A stretch of 64,000 bases of DNA from Rhizobiaceae bacterium (GTDB lineage Bacteria; Pseudomonadota; Alphaproteobacteria; Rhizobiales; Rhizobiaceae): NCBI GenBank assembly GCA_014238155.1, contig JABABQ010000047.1, positions 1-64,000 of the forward strand. The letters are read 5' to 3'. Every line of letters begins with the position of its first letter. The first letter of the stretch is position 1. Positions 47,624 to 57,766 of this stretch are shown here, in pieces. The notes below the pieces were generated by a model that saw nothing but the letters and a program-made list of their open reading frames with translations, did no database searches and was not told the origin of the DNA. A program made the translations under genes and the position numbers.

Positions 47624-49107
47624 AGATCAAACAACTCGTCATATTTTGTTTCCAGATAGGTCAGCAGTGGCTCACTGGAAACCGATTGCTCGCTGGCCCG
47701 GCGCATCAGTTCGAACGGTTCATACAAAGCGCCATGGTGGTGAACATTGGTGCGCAGCCAGGAAAGGATCTCCCCGGTTTCACCGCGTTTCAGTTGATCG
47801 TCCACAGCCGACACCTGATTGCGCAACGCACCATCAAGCTGGGCTGCGTAAATATTGCCCAGCGAATAGGTGGGAAAGTATCCAAACAGTCCCACCGACC
47901 AGTGAACATCCTGCAGAACGCCTTGCGCTGCATCTGGCACATCGCGCCCGAAATCTCGTTTAAAGCGACGGTTCCATTCCGCCTCCAGGTCTGAAATGTC
48001 GAGCTCTCCGGAGATCAGTTCCCGCTCAAGCTCAAACCTCAGCAAAACGTGAAGGTTGTAGTGAACTTCATCAGATTCCGTGCGAATGAATCCGGTTTCA
48101 ACCCTGTTGACGGCGCGGTATAATTCATCCGCATTGTCAATGCCACAATCGCCAAAAGCTTCAACGAAATGAGGGGCAAACCATTCACAGAAAGGTCGGC
48201 TGCGGGCGATCTGATTTTCCCACAGGCGCGACTGGCTTTCGTGTACCCCAAGTGACACATGATTGTTGACCGGCGTCAGGCCGAGTTCGTTGGTAATTCC
48301 CTGCTCATACAAGGCGTGCCCCAGTTCATGGACCGTCGAATACAGACATCCCAACGGATCATTCGCATCGATACGTGTGGTGATGCGGGTGTCCTGTGCC
48401 GTGCCAGATGAAAATGGATGGACAGATTGATCCAGACGTCCCGACTGCCATTCATAGCCCACAGTATCGGCCAGTTTTCGGGCAAGCACCAATTGAGAGT
48501 CGCTGGAAAATGAACCCACCAGCTGCGGCTGATCAATATTGCTGTCAGCAATGGATTGCCGCAGTTTTGACAGGCGCGGCCGCAATCCCTCCAGAAGGGG
48601 TTGAAGCGCTGCAACTGTCATTCCGGGCTCGAAATCATTCAAAAGGGCGTCATACGCGGTGTGACCATCTTCCTGCAGGCAGGCGGCTTCCTGGCGCTTC
48701 AGATCGATGATGGTTTGCAGGATTTGTGAAAATTGCTGAAAATCATTTGCTGCTCTGGCATTCGCCCAGACCCCCTGTGCACGGGACGTGGTACGGGCCA
48801 GTTCCGTCGCCAGTGTCGCCGGGATCTTGCTGGTTCGTTCATACGACCGCCGTGTCAATCGAACATTAGCAGCCTGCTCCGCAGTCAGCTCGGCCTGATC
48901 CAGTTCATCCAACCAGTCTTCAATGCGTGGGTCTGAGTTGCGCTGATGGGTAACTTCTTCCAACGCCGCGGCCTGTTCAGCACGCACAGCCGCCCCATTG
49001 GCAGGCATCATCACTTCCTGATCCCAAGACAAAAGGCCCGCCACCTGGGCAAGGGCACGCGTGGTTTTTACCTGGGTTATCAGGGCGTCATAAGTCGAAT
49101 TGGACAT
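47620..49107 (-). CDS. M32 family carboxypeptidase
   Basis: LLSWDQEVMMPANGAAVRAEQ, TVHELGHALYEQG (HELGH), GVHESQSRLWENQIARS. Confidence 0.94.
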   Translation of the reverse strand: MSNSTYDALITQVKTTRALAQVAGLLSWDQEVMMPANGAAVRAEQAAALEEVTHQRNSDPRIEDWLDELDQAELTAEQAANVRLTRRSYERTSKIPATLATELARTTSRAQGVWANARAANDFQQFSQILQTIIDLKRQEAACLQEDGHTAYDALLNDFEPGMTVAALQPLLEGLRPRLSKLRQSIADSNIDQPQLVGSFSSDSQLVLARKLADTVGYEWQSGRLDQSVHPFSSGTAQDTRITTRIDANDPLGCLYSTVHELGHALYEQGITNELGLTPVNNHVSLGVHESQSRLWENQIARSRPFCEWFAPHFVEAFGDCGIDNADELYRAVNRVETGFIRTESDEVHYNLHVLLRFELERELISGELDISDLEAEWNRRFKRDFGRDVPDAAQGVLQDVHWSVGLFGYFPTYSLGNIYAAQLDGALRNQVSAVDDQLKRGETGEILSWLRTNVHHHGALYEPFELMRRASEQSVSSEPLLTYLETKYDELFDL

Positions 49108-49334
49108 GGTCGGTATATCAGCCGTTTCTGGTGTCTCCACTTAATCCAAAGTGCTGCAACACAACAAGCTCCGTTGATCATTTCTGCTCAATATCCCCAC
49201 GGTGGCGACGGCCAGGACGAACAAGATGGCCGGTCCGGAATTCTCACGATCAAGTGTGCAATTCAGCCACTATGGTTACTCATTCGTTAACTTTTTTGCG
49301 CCAGTATCGCCGCAGGGTAAAAGAGGCAAATTCG

Positions 49335-51128
49335 ATGAGCAAAGGCGTTCGCGCAAAGTCTAAGCGTGATGAGAACAGACGGGCGTCATCAAATGACGAT
49401 CGGATGGAGCGGCGCAATATTGCCAATTTTGTCCTCAACTCGATTGGTGAATGCGCCTACGAATGGGACATTGAAGCCGATAATCTGCAATGGAGTGAGG
49501 GTGCAGAACAGCTGCTTTGCCTGAATTCCGTGGATCAAGTTGCCACAAGCCGGAAATTCAATGCCTTGATGCTGCCCACCGCGGAATCAAGCCGCAGCGA
49601 CGCTATTTTCTCCTCCAGGGAGGTCGATGAAGGTCGCGGTGTCGCCTATTGCCTGCAATATGCCCTTTCCGCTGATGCATTGGATACGTCCAGCGATATC
49701 TGGATTGAAGATACCGGGCGTTGGTATGCAGGAAGTGATGGCCTGCCAAATCGCGCCCATGGCGTTGTCCGCCTGATCAATGAAAGACGCACTCTGGACG
49801 AGAAACTGAATAATCTGTCGCGTCATGATCCACTTACCGGGCTCTTTAATCGCGCCCATTTGAATGTTTGCCTAGACGAAGTGTTTGAAGAGTTGAGCCA
49901 CACCGGTGAACCGGCATGTTTTTTGGTTGTCGGGCTGGAGCATTTTGATCTGATCAACTCCGTTTACGGCTATGAAGCGGGCGATGCTGTTATCAGCGAA
50001 GTTGCCAAGCGGATGCAGGAGAATTTGCGCGACAGGGACATCATCGGCAGGTTTTCCGGTGCTAAGATCGGCATGATCCTGCCGGAATGCGATGGCCGCG
50101 GCCTGTTGGTTGCCGGGTATCGCATCCTGAACCTGCTGCGTGAAAATGTTGTGACAACAGACAAGGGCCCGATTGCGGTCTCGGTTTCGATCGGTGGTGT
50201 TTTGATGCCGCAACATGCCCGCGATTCCAAACAGGTGTTCATGGCTGCTCATCAGGCTTTGAAAGAGAGTCGCCGGGCGCGTGACGCATCAATTGTCGCC
50301 TATCAGCCCGACCCGCAGGAAGAACTTGAAAAGCAGCGCTCCGCACACATGGCGGAAAAAATTATCAGCGCCCTGAAAAACCGTCGCATACATCTGGCCT
50401 GGCAGCCGGTGGTTGATGCCAAAACCGGGGAGATCGTTTTCCACGAGGCTCTGATCCGGCTTGAATCGACGGAGGGTGAACCGCTGGTCGCGGGAGAATT
50501 TGTCGACGTCGCCCAGCGTTTGGGTCTGATCCGTCTGGTGGATCATCACGCCCTTGACCTGGCCCTTGAAACGCTTTGTGCGGCGCCGACTGCGGTATTT
50601 TCTCTCAACGTATCATTTGAAACTGCCTGCGATCCCGAATGGTTGTCCAAGCTGGCCCAGTTTGTGATGAATCGTTCCGACATCGCCGAGCGGCTGATTA
50701 TTGAAGTCACCGAATCCTACGCAGCCGACTCGCTTGACGAGGCGCAGCAGTTCATCAATTCCGTCAGAGATCTTGGTTGTCGGGTTGCACTTGACGATTT
50801 TGGCGCCGGGTATACATCCTTCCGCAATCTTAAAACCCTGGCCTTCGACATCATCAAGGTTGACGGCCAGTTTGTTGAAAATCTGGAATCCAGCAACGAG
50901 AACCAGAAATTCATCAAGGCTCTGGTGGATCTGGCAAGCCTGTTTGACGCTCAAACGGTGGTCGAATGGGTGGAAGACGATATTACCACCGATCTGCTGT
51001 GCGAATGGGGTGTCGATTACCTGCAGGGCTTCAAATTTGGCCGACCCAAGCGGGAACTGCCCTGGCCTACCGTTGACTGTGGCGAAGGCGACGAAGTTGC
51101 CCGGGTCGCCGACAGTACTACCGGGTAA
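49335..51128 (+). CDS. GGDEF/EAL protein, probable c-di-GMP phosphodiesterase with degenerate GGDEF
   Basis: GGDEF site replaced by RFSGAKIGM; EAL domain with HEALIRLE, IEVTES, DDFGAGYTSF, IKVDGQFV. Confidence 0.9.
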   Translation: MSKGVRAKSKRDENRRASSNDDRMERRNIANFVLNSIGECAYEWDIEADNLQWSEGAEQLLCLNSVDQVATSRKFNALMLPTAESSRSDAIFSSREVDEGRGVAYCLQYALSADALDTSSDIWIEDTGRWYAGSDGLPNRAHGVVRLINERRTLDEKLNNLSRHDPLTGLFNRAHLNVCLDEVFEELSHTGEPACFLVVGLEHFDLINSVYGYEAGDAVISEVAKRMQENLRDRDIIGRFSGAKIGMILPECDGRGLLVAGYRILNLLRENVVTTDKGPIAVSVSIGGVLMPQHARDSKQVFMAAHQALKESRRARDASIVAYQPDPQEELEKQRSAHMAEKIISALKNRRIHLAWQPVVDAKTGEIVFHEALIRLESTEGEPLVAGEFVDVAQRLGLIRLVDHHALDLALETLCAAPTAVFSLNVSFETACDPEWLSKLAQFVMNRSDIAERLIIEVTESYAADSLDEAQQFINSVRDLGCRVALDDFGAGYTSFRNLKTLAFDIIKVDGQFVENLESSNENQKFIKALVDLASLFDAQTVVEWVEDDITTDLLCEWGVDYLQGFKFGRPKRELPWPTVDCGEGDEVARVADSTTG

Positions 51129-51134
51129 TTCCGT

Positions 51135-51560
51135 TCAGGACGGGCGCTGTGTTGGACGCCAGCCGTCAGGTGCCATTTCAAACTTCTCGAATTCGAATGC
51201 CGGCGCGACCGTGCACCCCACCAAAGTCCATTTGCCAAGGCTTTCGGCGCTCTGCCACCAGCCTGCTGGCACGATGTGTTGCGGTTTTTCTCCCAGATTG
51301 ATGTTCTTGCCCAATCGATGCTCCTCGGCCTCTTCCCCATTGGAAGACAGGCTCAACGCCAACGGCCCACCGGCATAGTGGTGCCAGATCTCGGTCGAAC
51401 CGATCACCCGATGCCAATGCGAGCGATCGCCGGCTTCGAGCAAATAATAAATTGCGGTTGAAACGTCATCTCGAAACGTTTCCGCAAAATAACCACCTTC
51501 CGGATGGGGCTGCAATTTCAGCAGGCCAATGATTTCCGTCGAACTCATTCCCTCCATCAA
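51135..51560 (-). CDS. DUF985 cupin protein
   Basis: LKLQPHPEGGYFAETFRDD...TAIYYLLEAGDRSHWHRVIGSTEIWHHYAGGPL. Confidence 0.9.
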   Translation of the reverse strand: MMEGMSSTEIIGLLKLQPHPEGGYFAETFRDDVSTAIYYLLEAGDRSHWHRVIGSTEIWHHYAGGPLALSLSSNGEEAEEHRLGKNINLGEKPQHIVPAGWWQSAESLGKWTLVGCTVAPAFEFEKFEMAPDGWRPTQRPS

Positions 51561-52333
51561 AAACGGTCTTTGCGGGCTCGAATTTCGGTGAATACGTCAA
51601 GATCGGATTGCGATTCCATGCCCAGAAATTCCCGTATTGCAGGGTCATCAGCCCGCATAAACGGATTGGTCTGCAACTCCAGTTCAATTGTGGTGGGCAG
51701 GGTTGGTTTGCCATTGTCGCGCATCACTTCAAATTCGCGCGCCCGGTCTGCCAACTGGCTGTTTTTCGGGTCCACCGACAAGGCGAATTTGGCATTCGCC
51801 AACGTATATTCGTGGCCGGCGTAAACGCGTGTTTGGGGGGGCAGTTCGGCCAGTCTTGCAAGTGCAGTAAACATCATTTCAGGTGTACCTTCGAAGATCC
51901 GCCCGCAGCCAAGAGCAAACAAAGCGTCAGCGCAGAACACCACGCCCTGATCCGGCAGGTAGTAGGCAATCTGTCCCAGCGTATGGCCCGGTGTGCCAAT
52001 GACTTCAATGCGGTGTCCTGAAATTTCAAAGCTGTCCCCATGACCATAACTTTGATCAAGACCGGGAATTTTTGCAGCTTCCTCAACTGGCCCGACAATT
52101 GAACAGCCATATGCTGACTTGAGCGCCTCGTTGCCCTCCACATGATCGCCATGGTGATGGGTTGTCAAAATGTGGGTCAGTTTCAACCTTTTGCTTTCCA
52201 GTACATCACTAACGGCTTCTGTCTCTGGTGCGTCGATACTGATTGTTGCCCCGGATTGCGGGTCATGCAGAATAACCCCGTAATTGTCCTGACGGCAGGG
52301 GAACTGGAAAATCTTCAGCTTGCTGGCGTTCAC
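51557..52333 (-). CDS. gloB: Hydroxyacylglutathione hydrolase (glyoxalase II)
   Basis: THHHGDHVEGN, GHTLGQIAYY, VFCADALFALGCGRIFEGTPEMM, GHEYTLANAKF. GTG 52333 preferred; the upstream ATG 52396 lies in the MITE. Confidence 0.9.
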   Translation of the reverse strand: MNASKLKIFQFPCRQDNYGVILHDPQSGATISIDAPETEAVSDVLESKRLKLTHILTTHHHGDHVEGNEALKSAYGCSIVGPVEEAAKIPGLDQSYGHGDSFEISGHRIEVIGTPGHTLGQIAYYLPDQGVVFCADALFALGCGRIFEGTPEMMFTALARLAELPPQTRVYAGHEYTLANAKFALSVDPKNSQLADRAREFEVMRDNGKPTLPTTIELELQTNPFMRADDPAIREFLGMESQSDLDVFTEIRARKDRF

Positions 52334-52379
52334 TATCTTGCTCCTTTTCGCATTCCGGTTTGTACTTAGTTTTGCTATC

Positions 52380-52662
52380 TTAGGGTCAGGACTCATTAAT
52401 CTGATGTATTCTGCGGTGGTGAATTTTGTTGCTGGCGAGGAGCAGAGACGCAGGAAACCTGTTGGTTTTCAAGGTTCTGCGACGATGTCCAGCGATAAAA
52501 TTCACCCCGCCCACCCAAAACGGAAGGGGGTTGGTCATGAAACGCCCGCCTAATGCAAACCAATGCTCGAAAGGACCACCAGTCCTTGCTTGCGCTTGTT
52601 TTACATTATTCGAACGTGTCATGACCAACACAATACACCATATTAATGAGTCCTGATCCTAA
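52380..52662. mobile_element. MITE-like element, 283 bp, no coding capacity
   Basis: TIRs TTAGGGTCAGGACTCATTAAT (52380-52400) and ATTAATGAGTCCTGATCCTAA (52642-52662), 20/21 complementary and extendable to about 30 bp; TA at both ends compatible with a TA target duplication. Confidence 0.85.
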
Positions 52663-52664
52663 CG

Positions 52665-53405
52665 ATGCATATGGACATAGTCGACCTTCGCCAGTTTTAC
52701 GCCACACCAATGGGCAAACACGCTCGCCGTTGCATCGGTCAGGCTCTGTCTGCAATTTGGCGCCCGCTCAGCGACGAACGGCTGATCGGGCTTGGTTATG
52801 CAACACCTTATCTGGACATGTTCAAGGCGGATAGTGAGCGCGCACTTGCCTTCATGCCGGCGCGACAGGGGGCGGTTCACTGGCCGCCAGGTGAACCCTG
52901 TTCTACGGCGCTTGTTTACGACGAGGATTTGCCGCTGCCGGATGCAAGTGTCGATCGATTTCTGATGGTCCATGCGCTCGAACATTGTGAAAATGCCGGC
53001 GAAACTCTGACCGAAATCTGGCGAGTTCTGTCTCCCGGCGGCAGGCTCATCATGGTAGTTCCAAACCGGCGTGGCGTCTGGGCCAGAGTGGAGCAAACCC
53101 CCTTTGGGTCTGGTTATCCCTATACCGGAGGGCAATTGACCCAGCTGTTGCGTGAAAATATGTTTACGCCGACGGCATGGTCAGACGCGCTGCATTTTCC
53201 TCCCAGCAATAACCGTTTTGTTCTGCGCGGCGTCAACGCAATGGAACGAATAGGTCGCAGATTCATGCCGGCTCTGAGCGGCGTGGTTGTGGTCGAAGCG
53301 ACCAAACAGGTCTATCAGGGACTGCCTGTACGACAGCGCCAAAGCCGCCGGATATTTGTCCCGGTTCTGGCACCCCAAAATGCCACAAAGGGAAATATCG
53401 ATTAA
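52665..53405 (+). CDS. SAM-dependent methyltransferase (class I)
   Basis: DASVDRFLMVHALEHCENAGETLTEIWRVLSPGGRLIMVVPNRRGVWAR. Confidence 0.9.
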   Translation: MHMDIVDLRQFYATPMGKHARRCIGQALSAIWRPLSDERLIGLGYATPYLDMFKADSERALAFMPARQGAVHWPPGEPCSTALVYDEDLPLPDASVDRFLMVHALEHCENAGETLTEIWRVLSPGGRLIMVVPNRRGVWARVEQTPFGSGYPYTGGQLTQLLRENMFTPTAWSDALHFPPSNNRFVLRGVNAMERIGRRFMPALSGVVVVEATKQVYQGLPVRQRQSRRIFVPVLAPQNATKGNID

Positions 53406-53486
53406 AAAATAGATCTGACCTCCCCTTTTATTGTGAGTGAGGATTATCTAAACCACCTGCAAGTTTCAGCCATATTGAGTGTCAGC

Positions 53487-54590
53487 ATGACAAAGTCAGA
53501 TAATATTCCAGAACCCAATCCCGGTATCATGGAAATTGCCTCTTATGTGCCTGGAAAATCCGCTGTTCCAGCAGGCGTCAAGCTGTTCAAATTGTCCGCC
53601 AATGAAACGCCTCTGGGACCAAGCCCTGCCGCCAAACATGCCTATGCGGAACTGGCTGGAAATCTTGAAGACTATCCCGACGGCAGCTCCAATCAGTTGC
53701 GTGATGCAATCGCCAGCGCCCATGGTGTTAACGCCGCCAATATTTTGTGCGGCAACGGTTCCGACGAATTGTTGGGCCTGATGGCACAATGCTATCTGCG
53801 GCCGGGGCACGAAGCGATATATACCGAGCACGGTTTTTTGATGTACCGCATCGGGATTCTGGGCGCTGGTGCGACGCCAATCGTTGTCCCGGAGAAAGAT
53901 CATACAGCTGATGTGGATGCAATTCTTTCGCGGGTAACCGAGGCCACGAGGCTGGTATATCTGGCCAATCCAAATAACCCTACCGGTACCTATTTGCCGA
54001 TGAGCGAAGTACGCCGCCTGCATGCAGGATTGCCGAAGTCAGCGATTTTGATCCTTGATGCTGCCTATGCTGAATATGTCCGTCGAAACGATTATGAATC
54101 GGGCATCGAGCTGGTGGCCGGGTCGAACAATGTTGTCATGACCAGAACATTTTCCAAGATTCATGGCCTTGCCGCCCTGCGGGTTGGTTGGTTGTTTGGT
54201 CCCGATCACATTGTATCAGTTCTGGAACGGGTGCGTGGTCCGTTCAACGTCAACGCGGCTGCCCAGGCTGCAGCGAAGGCAGCTATTGCCGACCGTGAGA
54301 TGGTCGACAGGGCGGTCGTTCACAACGACGAGTGGCTCACATGGACCAGCGAGGAAATGCGCAAGCTTGGATTGCAAGTCACTCCCAGCGTTGGCAATTT
54401 CATCCTGATCCACTTTGATGCAGTGGATGGCAAATCTGCCGCGGGCGCTGATGCCCATCTCACCGAGCGCGGTTATGTGTTGCGGCTTGTGGGTGGTTAT
54501 GGACTGCCCAACGCCATTCGCATGACCATTGGCTCTGAAGAAGCCTGCCGCGGCACCGTGGCGGCACTGAGCGAGTATTTGAAAGCCTGA
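53487..54590 (+). CDS. hisC: Histidinol-phosphate/aromatic aminotransferase
   Basis: [58 protein letters not shown]. Confidence 0.92.
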   Translation: MTKSDNIPEPNPGIMEIASYVPGKSAVPAGVKLFKLSANETPLGPSPAAKHAYAELAGNLEDYPDGSSNQLRDAIASAHGVNAANILCGNGSDELLGLMAQCYLRPGHEAIYTEHGFLMYRIGILGAGATPIVVPEKDHTADVDAILSRVTEATRLVYLANPNNPTGTYLPMSEVRRLHAGLPKSAILILDAAYAEYVRRNDYESGIELVAGSNNVVMTRTFSKIHGLAALRVGWLFGPDHIVSVLERVRGPFNVNAAAQAAAKAAIADREMVDRAVVHNDEWLTWTSEEMRKLGLQVTPSVGNFILIHFDAVDGKSAAGADAHLTERGYVLRLVGGYGLPNAIRMTIGSEEACRGTVAALSEYLKA

Positions 54591-54591
54591 C

Positions 54592-55533
54592 ATGAACAAG
54601 AACCCTATGTTTAAACGCCTTTGTATGATTGGTATTGGACTGATCGGTTCTTCCATCGCGCTGCGCGCGCGTCAGGAAGGACTGGCTGAAACCATCGTTG
54701 TTTCAACCCGACGCCAGGAAACCCTGGAGCGGGCGAAAGCCCGCAACCTGGGGGATGTTTATACCGACAAGGTCAGCGAAGCGGTTCAGCAAGCCGATTG
54801 TGTGATCCTGTGTACACCGGTTGGCAGCTTTGCCTCTCTTGGTGAGCGCATCGGTCCGCATCTCGCCGATGGCTGCATCATCACCGACGTCGGATCGGTA
54901 AAGCGTTCGGTCGTCGAACAGTTGAAGCCGCATCTGCCCAAAAGTGTTCATCTTGTGCCGGGGCACCCGATTGCAGGCACCGAATATTCCGGACCGGATG
55001 CTGGCTTTGCGACTTTATTTGATGAGCGGTGGTGTCTGCTGACGCCAGAACCGGGCACAAACAAGGAAGCCATCGAAAAACTGACCAATTTCTGGCAGGC
55101 TCTGGGATCCTGGGTGGAAGTCATGGAGCCGGATCACCACGATTTGGTTCTGGCCGTGACGTCCCATATTCCTCATCTCATTGCTTACAATATTGTCGGT
55201 ACGGCCTCCGAACTTGAAGAAGTGACTCAATCCGAAGTGGTCAAGTTTTCCGCATCAGGGTTCCGGGATTTTACCCGCATTGCTGCCTCTGACCCTGTGA
55301 TGTGGCGGGATGTCTTCCTTCACAACAAGGAGGCCGTGATAGAAATGCTGGGCCGCTTCTCAGAAGACTTGTCTCGATTACAGCGGGCGGTTCGCAACGG
55401 TGATGGCGATCTGCTGTTTGAACATTTCACCAAGACGCGAGATATTCGGCGGGGAATTATTGAAGCGGGCCAGGAAACGGATCTGCCCAATTTCGGCCGC
55501 GATGGGGTGACCGATACCGACCAGACCTCGTGA
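54592..55533 (+). CDS. Prephenate/arogenate dehydrogenase
   Basis: MIGIGLIGSSIALRAR, DVGSVKRSVVEQL, VPGHPIAGTEYSGPDAGFATLF, VTSHIPHLIAY. Confidence 0.92.
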   Translation: MNKNPMFKRLCMIGIGLIGSSIALRARQEGLAETIVVSTRRQETLERAKARNLGDVYTDKVSEAVQQADCVILCTPVGSFASLGERIGPHLADGCIITDVGSVKRSVVEQLKPHLPKSVHLVPGHPIAGTEYSGPDAGFATLFDERWCLLTPEPGTNKEAIEKLTNFWQALGSWVEVMEPDHHDLVLAVTSHIPHLIAYNIVGTASELEEVTQSEVVKFSASGFRDFTRIAASDPVMWRDVFLHNKEAVIEMLGRFSEDLSRLQRAVRNGDGDLLFEHFTKTRDIRRGIIEAGQETDLPNFGRDGVTDTDQTS

Positions 55534-55536
55534 CCA

Positions 55537-56583
55537 TCAATCCCTGAACATTGGTGGAATCGGGTCGGGAAACTGGATAAAGCCCAACCGCACGATGCCC
55601 TGCTCTATTTTCAGGGTAATAGAATTGATATCTGCTCCACCAATTTTGGCGGGCTTGCCCATGCCGGCGACGGCCTGAGTGATTAAGCCAATCTGCTGAG
55701 CCAGTTGCGGGTTGATCTCGCCGGCCCATCTGGCCACCGACGGTGGATTGGCAACGCCGACATTGATTTCGCCGGACAGCAATCCGTCCTCGCCAATTGA
55801 CAATGGCCCTGAAAAGGCCAACCGCCCCCCGTCCGGCAAGGACAGGGCCAGATTGCGGATCTCAAACTCCGCCCCATCCTGCATCACCGAGCTAAACTCG
55901 CGGCCGCCGACCACCAGGTCCCGGTAACCGTCAACAAGCGTGCCATCGATTTCAATCGTTGCATCGGGTATCGTCAACTTGGGCAGGGCGGCGGACAGGT
56001 TGGTCAGTTTTAGCGCCCCATCCAGTGAGACAGGTTCTGCATCTTCGGCTCCGTCGGTCTGTGGGGTCGGACGAAAATGAACCGCCCCATCAGCCACTTT
56101 CAGATCGGCTTTGTTGAGGCTGGTGGACAGGTTGGAAAATGTCAGCGACGCCAGATCAAATCCGCCGCTAAAGTTGACGTCCAAAAACAGCCGCATTGCC
56201 GACCAGTTTGCCGCCAGTTCGCCGTTATTCAGCCCGGTTTTGAATGGTCCGTCCAATTCGGCAACCAGTTCACCGGGTGCATATAGCTGAGCGGCGGTTC
56301 GAACCGCACCAATCTCCAATTGGAGTGCATCGCCCTTGCCGGCAATGTTCAGGGAATCGCAATAAACACCAATTCGAAACGGGAAACCGCGCATTTGAAG
56401 GTTTGCACAATCGACATTTATTCCCTGTTGCCCGGCATCCTCAAGCGCTTCGCCGATCTTGTCATGGGCAAAGTTGGCAAAAGCATACCAGCCTGCAAAC
56501 CACAGGGCGAACAGAAACAACATGAACAGGCCCCATTTCCCCATAGGATGGGCAAGAAAGGACCGTTTGGAAGTTTGAGTCAT
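55537..56583 (-). CDS. DUF2125 domain protein
   Basis: N-terminal TM (LFMLFLFALWFAGWYAFANFAHDKIGEALEDAG...CANLQMRGFPFRIGVYCDS); synteny with the prephenate dehydrogenase and ChaC-like genes. Confidence 0.82.
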   Translation of the reverse strand: MTQTSKRSFLAHPMGKWGLFMLFLFALWFAGWYAFANFAHDKIGEALEDAGQQGINVDCANLQMRGFPFRIGVYCDSLNIAGKGDALQLEIGAVRTAAQLYAPGELVAELDGPFKTGLNNGELAANWSAMRLFLDVNFSGGFDLASLTFSNLSTSLNKADLKVADGAVHFRPTPQTDGAEDAEPVSLDGALKLTNLSAALPKLTIPDATIEIDGTLVDGYRDLVVGGREFSSVMQDGAEFEIRNLALSLPDGGRLAFSGPLSIGEDGLLSGEINVGVANPPSVARWAGEINPQLAQQIGLITQAVAGMGKPAKIGGADINSITLKIEQGIVRLGFIQFPDPIPPMFRD

Positions 56584-56602
56584 AAATGCTGATCCCGTTA
56601 TA

Positions 56603-56650
56603 CGGCGAGGCGGCGAGGCGGCGAGCTGGCGAGTTGGCGAATTGGCGAAG
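56603..56650. repeat. Degenerate 8-bp tandem repeat (GGCGAGGC-like, about 6 units) upstream of the DUF2125 gene
   Basis: ggcgaggc ggcgaggc ggcgagct ggcgagtt ggcgaatt ggcgaagc. Confidence 0.8.
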
Positions 56651-56731
56651 CGAATCAATCATGCATTGAAAGCGCCGCCTTGATTACAACAGCCCCTTCG
56701 ACGTAAAACGACTTTTTGTCAATCTGGTGGC

Positions 56732-57280
56732 ATGGTTGTGCTTAAAACTTTTGCAAACGACGGCGACATCTGGGTGTTTGGCTATGGATCGCTGATGTGG
56801 AATCCTGGCTTTGAATATCTGGACGTTCAGCGGGCCAAAGCATTCGGGGTGCACCGGGCGCCTTGTATCTATTCATGGGTGCATCGGGGGACGAAACAAC
56901 GACCCGGCATCGTATTGGGGCTTGCTCAGGGCGGCGCCTGTATTGGCAAGGCGTTTAAAATAAGCTCAAACAGTCGCGAAGAAACACTGACTTATTTGCG
57001 GGCGCGGGAACTTGTTACCAATGTCTATCTGGAGCGATTGCGACCAATTGTTCTGGATTCGGGCACAACGGTTAAGGCGGTGACCTACATTGCGGATCCG
57101 GACCACGAGCAATTTGCCGGCCGATTAGGGCACGAGGCACTTATCGCCCAAATCAAAGGGGCCGTCGGCAAGTCAGGTCCAAATGAATCCTACATTACCG
57201 ACACCACAGATCATCTGCGCGAAATGGGCATCAGGGATGGCCTAATGGAACGCATAACTTCCGAGCTGAAAAGCCCTTAG
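56732..57280 (+). CDS. Gamma-glutamylcyclotransferase (ChaC-like)
   Basis: IWVFGYGSLMWNPGFEYLD ... AVTYIADPDHEQFAG ... NESYITDTTDHLREMGI. Confidence 0.92.
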   Translation: MVVLKTFANDGDIWVFGYGSLMWNPGFEYLDVQRAKAFGVHRAPCIYSWVHRGTKQRPGIVLGLAQGGACIGKAFKISSNSREETLTYLRARELVTNVYLERLRPIVLDSGTTVKAVTYIADPDHEQFAGRLGHEALIAQIKGAVGKSGPNESYITDTTDHLREMGIRDGLMERITSELKSP

Positions 57281-57615
57281 CCCCCGTTGGTGCCGCTTAG
57301 CGCTTCTTCGACGGGCTTATCATCCTCACAGATTTCCAGTTTCTGCACATCTTGCCTGATCGTGTCTGCAAGACGGTCAATCAAACGATTGCCAGCTTGA
57401 TTGTCCTTGATCAGTCCAAGCAGATAATGCATGCGCCCAAAATATTGCTGGCTGGTGGACAGACCGGATTGCAGCAGGTTGTTGAATGCTTCAGATAACG
57501 CCTGATCCGCTTCAATAAGATCGGGATCTGATTCCACGCCAGCGTCGATCAGATCGACCACGCTGGACCTGGCAGCCTCGTAGCGAGCAATCAGCTCGCC
57601 GAGATCTGATATCAT
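57277..57615 (-). CDS. Hypothetical protein
   Basis: 112-aa ORF with start at 57615 and an unassigned gap upstream; no family recognised. Confidence 0.55.
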   Translation of the reverse strand: MISDLGELIARYEAARSSVVDLIDAGVESDPDLIEADQALSEAFNNLLQSGLSTSQQYFGRMHYLLGLIKDNQAGNRLIDRLADTIRQDVQKLEICEDDKPVEEALSGTNGG

Positions 57616-57766
57616 AACAATACCTCTTTAGGCCGCACCCTAAGAAGTACTTGACGTTTACGTAACGGAAGTGTCGAAGCACGTCGAAAACTGTCGTTTT
57701 TAGGACATTTTGGAAACATTCAGGTCATCGCTATCGCTTTAGATCGCCGCCGTTACGATGCTGCGG

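Noticed and set aside
52334-52396. Extended gloB start at ATG 52396
   Set aside because: That ATG is inside the MITE terminal repeat; the glyoxalase II-like sequence begins near 52333.
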